A DNA stretch of 36,732 bases, from assembly GCA_002399445.1 (NCBI GenBank), contig DHDR01000005.1:11627-48358 (forward strand), written 5' to 3'. The position numbers and the translations under genes were made by a program. Positions 16,682 to 24,105 of the stretch are shown one piece after another. Each line of letters opens with the position of its first letter. Position 1 is the stretch's first letter. The notes beneath the pieces were generated by a model. The model made no database searches. It was not told the origin of the DNA and saw only the letters and a list, made by a program, of their open reading frames with translations. The DNA is from Ruminococcaceae bacterium UBA4871 (GTDB lineage: Bacteria > Bacillota > Clostridia > Oscillospirales > Acutalibacteraceae).

Positions 16682-17523
16682 CAAAGCAGCAGATTTATTT
16701 GCAGACCAAAAGAATGCTGCGGCAGGCCGGGAATGAATGCCCGGCTTTTGATGCCGTTTGCCTGTGCGGCAAAGTGCTTGGGCTTGACCGTGCCGGACTT
16801 TCCATTCATGGCTCAGAAAAAGCGGAAGACAGTGAAGTGCAGGAGTTGGAACGCCTTGCACAGCGGCGTGCCAATGGGGAGCCGCTGCAGTATTTGCTGG
16901 GTAAATGGCCATTCCTCAATTTGGAATTGGCTGTGGGGGAAGGTGTCCTTTGTCCACGTGAAGAAACAGAATTGCTAGTGCGAACAGCGGCGGATATGCT
17001 GCCGCGCAGCGCACAGGTGCTGGACCTTTGTGCAGGGACCGGCGCGGTTGGTCTGGGCTTAAAAAGTCTCCGGCCGGATTTGCAGGTACGCTGTGGGGAG
17101 AAATTTGAAGGAGCTTTTCAATTCCTGCAAAAAAACTGTCAAACTTATGCGGAACTGAACGTTACGCCCGTGAAACTGGACGCCTTTTCCCAAGAGGATG
17201 CCGCTTCCTGCGGAAAGCTGGGTGGATTTCTTTGTAATCCACCGTATGTGGAGGCGGGCGACATCCCCGGACTGCAGCCGGAATTGCACTTTGAACCACA
17301 GACGGCGATAGACGGCGGCGCAGACGGCCTTCGCTTTTACAGGGCAGTTGCGGAACTGTGGATTCCGCAATTGTGGCCGGGCGGAATCTGTGCGGTGGAA
17401 ATTGGAGAAAGTCAAGGCGCCGCCGTTTCTAAGTTGTTTCAAAATGCTGGTTTGCAGGATATTTCTGTCAAAAAAGATTTCAATGGGTTTGATCGTGTTA
17501 TTGCAGGCTGCCGTGAATCGTAA
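16678..17523 (+). CDS. prmC: Release factor glutamine methyltransferase
   Basis: Methylates the GGQ glutamine of peptide chain release factors using S-adenosylmethionine, which improves termination. The 281-residue protein has an N-terminal helical domain (residues 1-75), the SAM-binding loop LDLCAGTGAVGLGL near 115-128 and the catalytic NPPY at 187-190, followed by the family-specific VEAGDIPGLQPELHFEP. The start codon overlaps the stop of yqhQ (ATGA), indicating coupled translation. The common neighbour prfA, encoding its substrate RF1, is absent: a recA promoter region follows instead. Confidence 0.92.
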   Translation: MTKQQIYLQTKRMLRQAGNECPAFDAVCLCGKVLGLDRAGLSIHGSEKAEDSEVQELERLAQRRANGEPLQYLLGKWPFLNLELAVGEGVLCPREETELLVRTAADMLPRSAQVLDLCAGTGAVGLGLKSLRPDLQVRCGEKFEGAFQFLQKNCQTYAELNVTPVKLDAFSQEDAASCGKLGGFLCNPPYVEAGDIPGLQPELHFEPQTAIDGGADGLRFYRAVAELWIPQLWPGGICAVEIGESQGAAVSKLFQNAGLQDISVKKDFNGFDRVIAGCRES

Positions 17524-17569
17524 AAAGTTTTGTCAAGGAAGGTATGCCCTTAAAATTTAAAGACAAATT

Positions 17570-17587
17570 TTGGAACATATGTTCCAA
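17570..17587. promoter_or_regulatory. LexA (SOS) box of recA
   Basis: TTGGAACATATGTTCCAA, an 18-bp perfect palindrome containing GAAC-N4-GTTC, the Gram-positive LexA/DinR consensus. It ends six nt upstream of the recA -35 element, so LexA would repress recA until DNA damage. Confidence 0.9.
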
Positions 17588-17593
17588 TTAAAG

Positions 17594-17622
17594 TTGCTTT
17601 TTTGTACGGATTACGGTATACT
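17594..17622 (+). promoter_or_regulatory. recA operon promoter
   Basis: TTGCTT at 17594-17599, 17-nt spacer, TATACT at 17617-17622. It is directly downstream of the LexA box, and a leader of about 100 nt follows before the recA start. Confidence 0.8.
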
Positions 17623-17633
17623 AAAATGAATTC

Positions 17634-17670
17634 ACGGCAGGTGTGTCTGGAAATCAGGCGCTGCCGTTTT
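17634..17670 (+). other. Hairpin in the recA leader
   Basis: ACGGCAG at 17634-17640 pairs with CTGCCGT at 17661-17667, followed by TTT, with a possible inner CTG/CAG pairing. It lies soon after the predicted transcription start. It might weaken or protect the transcript; a true attenuator is not proven. Confidence 0.4.
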
Positions 17671-17732
17671 ACCGTACATAGGCAACCCCCCACGGGACAC
17701 AGTGCCGGAACGAACTTATAGGAGGAACGAGA

Positions 17733-18908
17733 ATGGCTGCAACGAGTAAATCCGCAGGTACAAAAGCCGCCGGAGAAGCAAAAAGCAAAGAAGAAGCGCT
17801 GCAGACAGCGCTGGCAAAAATTGAAAAGCAATTTGGCAAAGGCGCGGTGATGCGCCTTGGTCAAAATGAAGCTATGCATGTGGAGGCAATTTCAACGGGC
17901 AGTTTGAGCCTTGACTTGGCGCTGGGCATTGGCGGATTCCCACGCGGCCGAATCGTTGAAATATTTGGGCCGGAAAGTTCCGGAAAAACCACCTTAGCCC
18001 TGCACTGTGTGGCAGAGGGCCAGAAACGCGGAGGTAACGCCGCCTTTATTGATGTGGAACATGCACTGGACCCCGTCTATGCGGCGGCACTTGGCGTGGA
18101 TGTGGACAGCCTTTTGGTCAGCCAGCCGGACACCGGCGAGCAGGCACTGGAAATTACAGAAGCGCTGGTGCGCTCCGGTGCAATTGATGTCATTGTCATT
18201 GACTCTGTCGCAGCGCTGGTGCCGCGTGCGGAGATTGAGGGCGAAATGGGCGATAACCATGTCGGTTTACAGGCGCGCCTGATGAGTCAGGCACTGCGTA
18301 AATTGTCCGGTGCAATCAGCAAGAGTAACTGTGTCGCTATTTTCATCAACCAGCTGCGGGAAAAAGTTGGCGTTGTCTATGGAAATCCGGAAGTAACTCC
18401 CGGCGGCCGCGCACTGAAGTTTTATGCTTCTGTACGTGTGGATATCCGCAAGAAGGAAACGCTGAAAAACGGAACGGAGCAGGTTGGTTCCCGCACACGT
18501 GCAAAAGTCGTGAAAAACAAAATTGCTCCGCCTTTCCGTACAGCTGAATTTGACATTATGTATGGGCAGGGCATTTCTCATGCCGGAGAGCTGCTTGACC
18601 TCGGTGTGGAGCTGGATATTATTGAAAAAAGCGGTGCATGGTTCTCTTATAAAGGTCAGCGGCTGGGACAGGGCCGTGACAATGTCAAAAAATATTTTGA
18701 AGAGAATCAGAAGCTTTCTGATGAGATAGAAGAACAGGTTCGGGCCAATGCAGATAAACTCTATGCGAAGACAATATCTCCGCGTGCCAGCGCAGCCAAA
18801 CCGCTGGCGGCAGAATCTGCTGCTCCGAAAACGGCAGAAAAACAGGTGGGAAATGTACCCCCCCGCAGCAAGCCCGTCAATATTGATATCGAAGCGGACG
18901 ATGAATGA
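17733..18908 (+). CDS. recA: Recombinase RecA
   Basis: DNA-dependent ATPase that forms filaments on single-stranded DNA, drives homologous recombination and triggers LexA self-cleavage. The 391-residue protein has Walker A GPESSGKT at 79-86, the Walker B region VIVIDSVAALVPRAEIEGE, loop L1 MGDNHVGLQARLMSQALRK and loop L2 ending in NQLREKVGVVYGNPEVTPGG. The N-terminus (about 20 residues rich in Ala and Lys) and the C-terminal tail rich in Ala and acidic residues are longer than in Bacillus but common in clostridia. AGGAGG precedes the start at 17733. It is first in an operon with recX, rimO and pgsA under a LexA-box promoter. Confidence 0.98.
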   Translation: MAATSKSAGTKAAGEAKSKEEALQTALAKIEKQFGKGAVMRLGQNEAMHVEAISTGSLSLDLALGIGGFPRGRIVEIFGPESSGKTTLALHCVAEGQKRGGNAAFIDVEHALDPVYAAALGVDVDSLLVSQPDTGEQALEITEALVRSGAIDVIVIDSVAALVPRAEIEGEMGDNHVGLQARLMSQALRKLSGAISKSNCVAIFINQLREKVGVVYGNPEVTPGGRALKFYASVRVDIRKKETLKNGTEQVGSRTRAKVVKNKIAPPFRTAEFDIMYGQGISHAGELLDLGVELDIIEKSGAWFSYKGQRLGQGRDNVKKYFEENQKLSDEIEEQVRANADKLYAKTISPRASAAKPLAAESAAPKTAEKQVGNVPPRSKPVNIDIEADDE

Positions 18909-18928
18909 GGATGAAGGGGCGGTAGTCA

Positions 18929-19546
18929 TTGGAACTGTCGGCAATAGAACCCAGACGGCATCATATGACAGCGTTATTTCTGGATGGGGAATATGCCGTC
19001 AGTGTCGATACGGAAACTGTACTGCAGGCGGGATGGAAGCCGGGCAGGGAAGTTTCTGATGAAGAACTGCACGAACTTTTGCGGCAGTCCGATGCTCACA
19101 GGGCCAAAGAAAAAGCTCTGTATCTGCTGGAACGCAGAAGCCACTCGAAAAAGGAACTTGCAGAAAAGATTGCCCGGACGGTTCCGCGGGCTGCAGCCGA
19201 AGAGGCGGCACAAAAGATGGAAGACCTCGGTTTGGTGAACGACGCTGACTTTGCCCAACGCTTTGCCAGAGAACTTTACCGGAAAGGCTATGCAAAACGC
19301 CGAGTGTGCTGGGAACTTTCTCGGAAAGGAATTGCTCCGCAAACGGCTCAGCAGGCAGCAGAGCAAAATGAACGGGATGCGCAGGAAGGTATCCGGTCTG
19401 TGCTGCAGAAGAGGTACCGGAATTTGTCCGATGAAAAGATAAGACGGCGCGCAGCAGCAGCTTTGCAGCGGCTGGGCTATGAATATGACGATATCCGCGC
19501 GGCAATGCGCCTATACTCTATAAATGAGGATGAACAGGATGACTGA
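18929..19546 (+). CDS. recX: RecA regulator RecX
   Basis: A 205-residue RecX, a three-helix-repeat protein that binds in the groove of RecA filaments and modulates their activity. The N-terminal LSAIEPRRHHMTALFLDGEYAVSV matches the start of RecX proteins, which supports the TTG start at 18929 (preceded by GGGGCGG) over the ATG eleven codons later. The repeats follow with signatures such as RRSHSKKELAEKI, LGLVNDADFAQRFARE and a C-terminal RLGYEYDDIRAAM. It lies 20 bp after recA, the usual arrangement, so it is made only when recA is expressed. The end overlaps rimO. Confidence 0.92.
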   Translation: MELSAIEPRRHHMTALFLDGEYAVSVDTETVLQAGWKPGREVSDEELHELLRQSDAHRAKEKALYLLERRSHSKKELAEKIARTVPRAAAEEAAQKMEDLGLVNDADFAQRFARELYRKGYAKRRVCWELSRKGIAPQTAQQAAEQNERDAQEGIRSVLQKRYRNLSDEKIRRRAAAALQRLGYEYDDIRAAMRLYSINEDEQDD

Positions 19547-20900
19547 ATCGGTAGGAATGGTAAGTTTGGGATGTGCCAAAAATCAGGTGGACGGAGAAAT
19601 GATGCTGGCCTCTCTGCAGAAAGACGGCTGGATTGTAAAAGATGATGCCGCTTTGGCAGATGTGGCGATTATCAATACTTGTGGGTTTATCCAGAGTGCC
19701 AAACAGGAAAGCATCAACGAAATTCTGGAACTGGCACGCTTGAAAAAAGAGGGCAGAATCAAGGCAATCGTGGTAACAGGCTGCCTTGCGGAACGCTATC
19801 AGCAAGAGATTATGCAGCAATTACCGGAATGTGATGCCGTCTGCGGGATTGGTGCCAATGTGGATATCAGTTCCATTTGCCGTGCAGCACTGGCTGGGCG
19901 GAAATCAGAAACATTCCCGCAAAAAGAGAAGTTGCCCCTTTGCGGTGAACGCAAACTGCTGACGCCCAGTTATTTCGCTTATCTGAAAATTGCAGAGGGC
20001 TGTGACAACCGCTGCAGTTACTGCGCAATCCCCTTTATCCGAGGCCGGTACCGCAGCCGCACAATGGAGGATATCGAAGCGGAAGCGCGCCGCTTGGTTC
20101 AGAACGGCGCAAAGGAAATTATCCTGATTGCGCAGGATACCACCAAATATGGCTGGGACCTTTATCACCATAACCTGATGCTGCCGGAGCTTTTGCACCG
20201 TTTGTGCAGGATTGATGGCCTTGTGTGGATTCGGATGCTTTACTGCTACCCGGATTTTCTCACAGATGAACTGCTGGATGCGATAGTTTCCGAGCCAAAG
20301 GTACTCCATTATATTGATTTGCCTTTGCAGCACTGCAGCAAGCGGATTTTAAAAGCAATGCATCGCTGGGGGAGCCGCGAAGAGCTGACAAAGCTCATTC
20401 GGCATATCCGGGAAAAAGTACCGGATGTTACGCTGCGCACGACACTGATTACCGGTTTCCCGGGAGAAACAGAAGAAGATTTCACAGAATTGTGTGAATT
20501 TGTAAAAGAGATACAGTTTGACCGTCTGGGTTGTTTTCCGTATTCGCAGGAAGAGGGCACCGCGGCAGCGGAAATGCCTGACCAAATTGACGATGCCGTC
20601 AAACAGCATCGGATGGAACTCATTATGGAGGGCCAGATGGAGCGGATGCAGGCTGCCGGAGAAGCATCGGCAGGTCAGGTGCAGACGGTTCTCTGTGAAG
20701 GCTGGGACCGCTATGCGGAATGTTGGTTTGGGCGCAATGCTGCGCAGGCGCCGGATGATATCGATGGAAAAGTTTATTTTACAGTACCGGCTGAAATCCA
20801 CAAACCCCAGATGGGAACCTTTGTTAAAGTGAAAATTCGTGACTGCATTGATGGTGATTTGGTGGGTGAACTTTGCCCGCAGAAGGAGGGTGAAGAATGA
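19539..20900 (+). CDS. rimO: Ribosomal protein S12 methylthiotransferase
   Basis: Radical-SAM enzyme that adds a methylthio group to the conserved Asp of ribosomal protein S12. It has the N-terminal UPF0004 domain (VSLGCAKNQVDGE, INTCGFI, VTGCLAERY) with three cluster-binding cysteines. The radical-SAM core has Cys155, Cys159 and Cys162 in EGCDNRCSYC, and a C-terminal TRAM domain follows. The GCAKNQVD and FPYSQEEGT signatures separate RimO from the tRNA enzyme MiaB. The frame opens five codons earlier, but the ATG at 19539 follows GAGG at a good distance and gives the usual RimO N-terminus. It overlaps recX by 8 nt and pgsA by 4 nt, so the four genes form one tight operon. Confidence 0.93.
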   Translation: MTESVGMVSLGCAKNQVDGEMMLASLQKDGWIVKDDAALADVAIINTCGFIQSAKQESINEILELARLKKEGRIKAIVVTGCLAERYQQEIMQQLPECDAVCGIGANVDISSICRAALAGRKSETFPQKEKLPLCGERKLLTPSYFAYLKIAEGCDNRCSYCAIPFIRGRYRSRTMEDIEAEARRLVQNGAKEIILIAQDTTKYGWDLYHHNLMLPELLHRLCRIDGLVWIRMLYCYPDFLTDELLDAIVSEPKVLHYIDLPLQHCSKRILKAMHRWGSREELTKLIRHIREKVPDVTLRTTLITGFPGETEEDFTELCEFVKEIQFDRLGCFPYSQEEGTAAAEMPDQIDDAVKQHRMELIMEGQMERMQAAGEASAGQVQTVLCEGWDRYAECWFGRNAAQAPDDIDGKVYFTVPAEIHKPQMGTFVKVKIRDCIDGDLVGELCPQKEGEE

Positions 20901-21469
20901 ACCTGCCCAATAAGCTTTCTGTTGCGCGTATCATTCTGGTACCGATAGTTGTGGCTTTTCTGCTTTTGCCGCAGGTTCCCTATCATTATCTGTGGGCGCT
21001 GCTTTTGTTTGCTGCGGCATCCTACACCGACCATTTAGATGGGAAAATTGCCCGTACAAAAGGACTGATCACCACCTTTGGACAGTTTCTGGACCCGCTT
21101 GCGGATAAGGTGCTGATTCTATCCGTACTGATTTGTTTTGTAAAGCTTAACTTGTGTAATATCTGGTTGGTCCTGATTATTTTAATTCGCGAATTTGCGG
21201 TGACATCTCTACGCCTGGTTGCCGTGGAGTCCGGAAAAGTGATAGCGGCCAATCAATGGGGAAAGGCCAAAACCGTATCGCAGATTCTCGCCGTTTTTTT
21301 GGTGCTGCTGTTTCAGTGCCTTTTAGAAGCCGGTATATTCCCAACTGGGATGGCGCTGGGACTATTGGTGTTTGGAAATGTACTGATTGGCATTTCCTGT
21401 GTGTTGACTGTGATTAGCGGTGCTGTTTATATCCGTCAAAATGCTCATATTATCAGTCAGACCAAATGA
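20897..21469 (+). CDS. pgsA: CDP-diacylglycerol-glycerol-3-phosphate phosphatidyltransferase
   Basis: Integral membrane enzyme that makes phosphatidylglycerol phosphate from CDP-diacylglycerol and glycerol 3-phosphate, the committed step to phosphatidylglycerol and cardiolipin. The 190-residue protein has the CDP-alcohol phosphotransferase motif: D-x3-G-x2-A-R then G-x3-D-x3-D, seen as HLDGKIAR and GQFLDPLADK, with about five membrane helices. The N-terminal MNLPNKLSVARI is typical of PgsA. Its start overlaps the rimO stop (ATGA). No terminator was found before the T-box region, so some read-through into cysE is possible. Confidence 0.93.
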   Translation: MNLPNKLSVARIILVPIVVAFLLLPQVPYHYLWALLLFAAASYTDHLDGKIARTKGLITTFGQFLDPLADKVLILSVLICFVKLNLCNIWLVLIILIREFAVTSLRLVAVESGKVIAANQWGKAKTVSQILAVFLVLLFQCLLEAGIFPTGMALGLLVFGNVLIGISCVLTVISGAVYIRQNAHIISQTK

Positions 21470-21497
21470 TATGATGAGAATACGGGCTAAGGTCAGG

Positions 21498-21526
21498 TTG
21501 ACATTTCTGTTGTTGCAACATATAAT
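21498..21526 (+). promoter_or_regulatory. Consensus promoter of the Cys T-box operon
   Basis: TTGACA at 21498-21503, 17-nt spacer and TATAAT at 21521-21526: both hexamers and the spacing match the sigma-A consensus exactly. Transcription should start near 21533, at the beginning of the T-box leader. Confidence 0.92.
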
Positions 21527-21539
21527 AGACTTATATAGG

Positions 21540-21769
21540 TATGAAATGCTGAGAACGGAAAAAGTAACGGGGCGGATGTGCCAGAGAGAAAGCATCAGTG
21601 GCTGAAAGTGCTTTTCGCAAAGTCCCTGTGAAGTATGCGTCCGGGAGCAGGCAGGGGGAAAATCCCTGCACGGCTGGAGCCGTTATCCTCTGAGAGCAAG
21701 AAACCGGAGTGGAACCGCGGAAATTTTTCGCCTCCGTCTGTGCAGAAAAGCACAGACGGAGGCTTTTTT
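21540..21769 (+). ncRNA. T-box leader, cysteine-specific
   Basis: Leader that senses uncharged tRNA. The T-box bulge sequence is GGAGTGGAACCGCGG at 21706-21720, ready to pair with a tRNA acceptor end. The terminator is a 14-bp perfect stem (21730-21743 with 21750-21763) followed by T6. In stem I, CGGA and ACGGGG on the 5' side pair with TCCG and CCCTGT on the 3' side, leaving a specifier loop with TGC (Cys) at 21636-21638. This agrees with the downstream genes cysE and cysS. When tRNA-Cys is uncharged, transcription reads through. Confidence 0.92.
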
Positions 21770-21808
21770 CGTTCTCCGGCCTTGCGTGTCAGCACAAGGG
21801 GTGTTATC

Positions 21809-22495
21809 ATGTTTTCTAAGCTGAAAGCAGAGATTGATTCGATTATGGAACGTGACCCGGCTGCACGGAGCCGCTGGGAGGTCTTTTCCCTCTATAGTGG
21901 GTTTAAGGCCGTGCGCAGTTATCGCAAAGCACATTGGTTACTGGAACACGGGCATCCATTTCTCGCCAGATGGGTGAGCCAGCGTTCTCGGCACAAAACC
22001 GGTATTGAAATTCATCCTGGTGCCAAAATTGGAAAAGGATTGTTTATTGACCACGGCATGGGTGTTGTCATTGGAGAAACGGCAGAAATCGGCGATTACT
22101 GTACGCTTTATCAAGGTGTCACATTAGGCGGCACGGGCAAGGATAAAGGAAAGCGTCATCCCACGTTGGGTGACCATGTCTTGGTTGGCTCCGGCGCAAA
22201 AATTCTTGGTCCAATGAAGATTGGAAGCAATGCCCGTATTGCCGCCGGGGCGGTGGTACTGAATGAAGTTCCGGACAATGCGACGGCGGTTGGCGTACCT
22301 GCACGTGTGGTGCGTATCAATGGCGTGCGGCCTGATAATCTGGATCAGGTGCATGTGTCTGACCCGGTGTCACAGGAACTGTGCCGGATCAATAACATGC
22401 TGAAAGGTATGGAGAAAACGATCGACAAAAAAAGAACTGCAGACGATAAACCGGATGAAAAATCTGCAGATCAGAAACATCAGAATTTTGCATGA
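21809..22495 (+). CDS. cysE: Serine O-acetyltransferase
   Basis: Acetylates L-serine with acetyl-CoA, the first step of cysteine synthesis. The 228-residue protein is of the short bacterial type: N-terminal helices, then left-handed beta-helix hexapeptide repeats (IHPGAKIGKGLFIDHGMGVVI, GDHVLVGSGAKILGP). The active-site His-Asp region is IDHGMG, and GVTLGGTG marks the acetyl-CoA site. The C-terminal tail after about residue 185 is charged and low in complexity. The ATG at 21809 follows AGGGG; the open frame upstream runs back through the T-box terminator and is not coding. Expression is controlled by the Cys T-box in front of it. Confidence 0.93.
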   Translation: MFSKLKAEIDSIMERDPAARSRWEVFSLYSGFKAVRSYRKAHWLLEHGHPFLARWVSQRSRHKTGIEIHPGAKIGKGLFIDHGMGVVIGETAEIGDYCTLYQGVTLGGTGKDKGKRHPTLGDHVLVGSGAKILGPMKIGSNARIAAGAVVLNEVPDNATAVGVPARVVRINGVRPDNLDQVHVSDPVSQELCRINNMLKGMEKTIDKKRTADDKPDEKSADQKHQNFA

Positions 22496-22528
22496 CTTTT
22501 ATGCACCAATAGGCAGGAGGATGCTGGA

Positions 22529-23950
22529 ATGGAGCTTTATAATACCTTGACACGGAAAAAGGAAACGTTCGTGCCAATGACTCCGAAAAAAGTGAAAATC
22601 TATGCATGCGGTCCAACCGTGTACAATTATATCCATATTGGCAATGCACGGCCGATCTGTGTCTTTGATGTTTTGCGTCGGTATTTGGAATATTTGGGCT
22701 GTCAGGTAACCTATGTCCAAAATTTCACAGATGTTGATGACAAAATCATCAGGAAAGCAAAAGAAGAAAACAGCGATTATCTGACCGTCAGCCGCCGCTA
22801 TATTGAGGAGTACAAAAAGGATGCAGCGGGCCTGAATGTTCGGCCCGCGACCATTCACCCAAAGGCAACGGAGAATATTGATGAAATGCAGAAGATTATT
22901 TCCATTCTCATCCAAAAAGGATATGCTTATCCCACGGCGAACGGGGATGTCTATTTTCGTACACTGAAAGATAAAGAATATGGAAAATTAAGCCACCAGC
23001 CGCTGGAGGATCTGCAGGCTGGTGCGCGAATTGCAACTGGAGAAATTAAAGAGGATGCAATGGACTTTGCCCTGTGGAAAGGTGCAAAACCCGGTGAACC
23101 GTATTGGAATTCGCCATGGGGAAACGGCCGCCCCGGGTGGCACATCGAGTGTTCGGCAATGGTTCGCCGCTACCTTGGCAAAACAATTGATATCCACTGC
23201 GGCGGGCAGGACCTCATTTTTCCGCACCATGAAAATGAGATTGCCCAAAGCGAATGCTGCAATGGCGTGCCGTTTGCCCATTACTGGGTACACAATGGCT
23301 ACATCAATGTGGATAACCGGAAAATGAGCAAAAGTCTGCATAATTTCTTCACTGTGCGGGATGTTGCCAATGTGTATGGTTATGAGCCGATTCGTTATCT
23401 GATGATTTCCACACATTACCGGATGCCGATTAGCTACAGTGTCGAGATGATGACCCAGTGCAAAGCCGCGCTCGACCGACTTTATAATTGTCGGGATAAC
23501 TTGGCCTTTGTGATGAAGAATGCGCAGCTTGGGGAGCAGACCGGCGATGCTGCTGTCAAGGAGAAGCTGGAAAAATGCCGCATTGCCTTTGAAGAAGCGA
23601 TGAACGATGACTTAAATACAGCAAACGCATTGGCGGCACTGTTTGAAATGACAAAGGAGATTAACACGGACTTTTCTGCGGAGAAGCACCCCGGCAAAGA
23701 ATTGTGCCAGTATGCCTATGCTCTCTTTACGAAACTTGCTGATGTACTCGGTTTGCTCTACAGCCGGCCAGTGCCGGGGACAGATACCGGAGATGAAGAA
23801 GCTGCGGACATTGAGGCTCTGATTGCACAGCGCACACAGGCTCGCAAAGACAAGAATTGGGCAGAGGCAGACCGTATCCGAGATGAACTTAAAGCACGCA
23901 GTATTGTTTTGGAAGATACGCCGCAGGGGGTTAAGTGGCACAAAGTGTGA
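22529..23950 (+). CDS. cysS: Cysteinyl-tRNA synthetase
   Basis: Charges tRNA-Cys with cysteine in the cytoplasm. The 473-residue class I synthetase has the zinc ligand Cys27 in ACGPTVYN, the HIGN version of the HIGH motif at 36-39, the zinc-site segment with GGQDLIFPHHENEIAQSEC, and KMSKS at 265-269. The C-terminal helical anticodon-binding region is present, and the length is normal. AGGAGG precedes the start at 22529, and the gene lies 33 bp after cysE, so both share the T-box leader: low charged tRNA-Cys raises both cysteine supply and charging capacity. Confidence 0.97.
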   Translation: MELYNTLTRKKETFVPMTPKKVKIYACGPTVYNYIHIGNARPICVFDVLRRYLEYLGCQVTYVQNFTDVDDKIIRKAKEENSDYLTVSRRYIEEYKKDAAGLNVRPATIHPKATENIDEMQKIISILIQKGYAYPTANGDVYFRTLKDKEYGKLSHQPLEDLQAGARIATGEIKEDAMDFALWKGAKPGEPYWNSPWGNGRPGWHIECSAMVRRYLGKTIDIHCGGQDLIFPHHENEIAQSECCNGVPFAHYWVHNGYINVDNRKMSKSLHNFFTVRDVANVYGYEPIRYLMISTHYRMPISYSVEMMTQCKAALDRLYNCRDNLAFVMKNAQLGEQTGDAAVKEKLEKCRIAFEEAMNDDLNTANALAALFEMTKEINTDFSAEKHPGKELCQYAYALFTKLADVLGLLYSRPVPGTDTGDEEAADIEALIAQRTQARKDKNWAEADRIRDELKARSIVLEDTPQGVKWHKV

Positions 23951-24011
23951 CAAACCCTTGCTTTGGGTAAAATCAAGTCTGCCATTTCCCATAATACACT
24001 ATATAACAAAG

Positions 24012-24055
24012 AAAGCACTTTGAGTTGGCTTTAAAATCCAATTCAAAGTGCTTTT
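24012..24055. terminator. Bidirectional intrinsic terminator
   Basis: AAAGCACTTTGA at 24012-24023 pairs with TCAAAGTGCTTT at 24043-24054, with an inner TTGG/CCAA pairing and T4 after it. It ends the cysE-cysS transcript and the converging cadA transcript. A related hairpin occurs at 33820-33867. Confidence 0.85.
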
Positions 24056-24105
24056 ATCGTATTCTTGTGTCAGATTGTTTCGCAGCAGATTTTTTGAGTT
24101 CCCAA

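Noticed and set aside
21635..21808. 58-codon upstream extension of cysE
   Set aside because: It runs through the T-box sequence and terminator; the ATG at 21809 with AGGGG gives the normal protein start.
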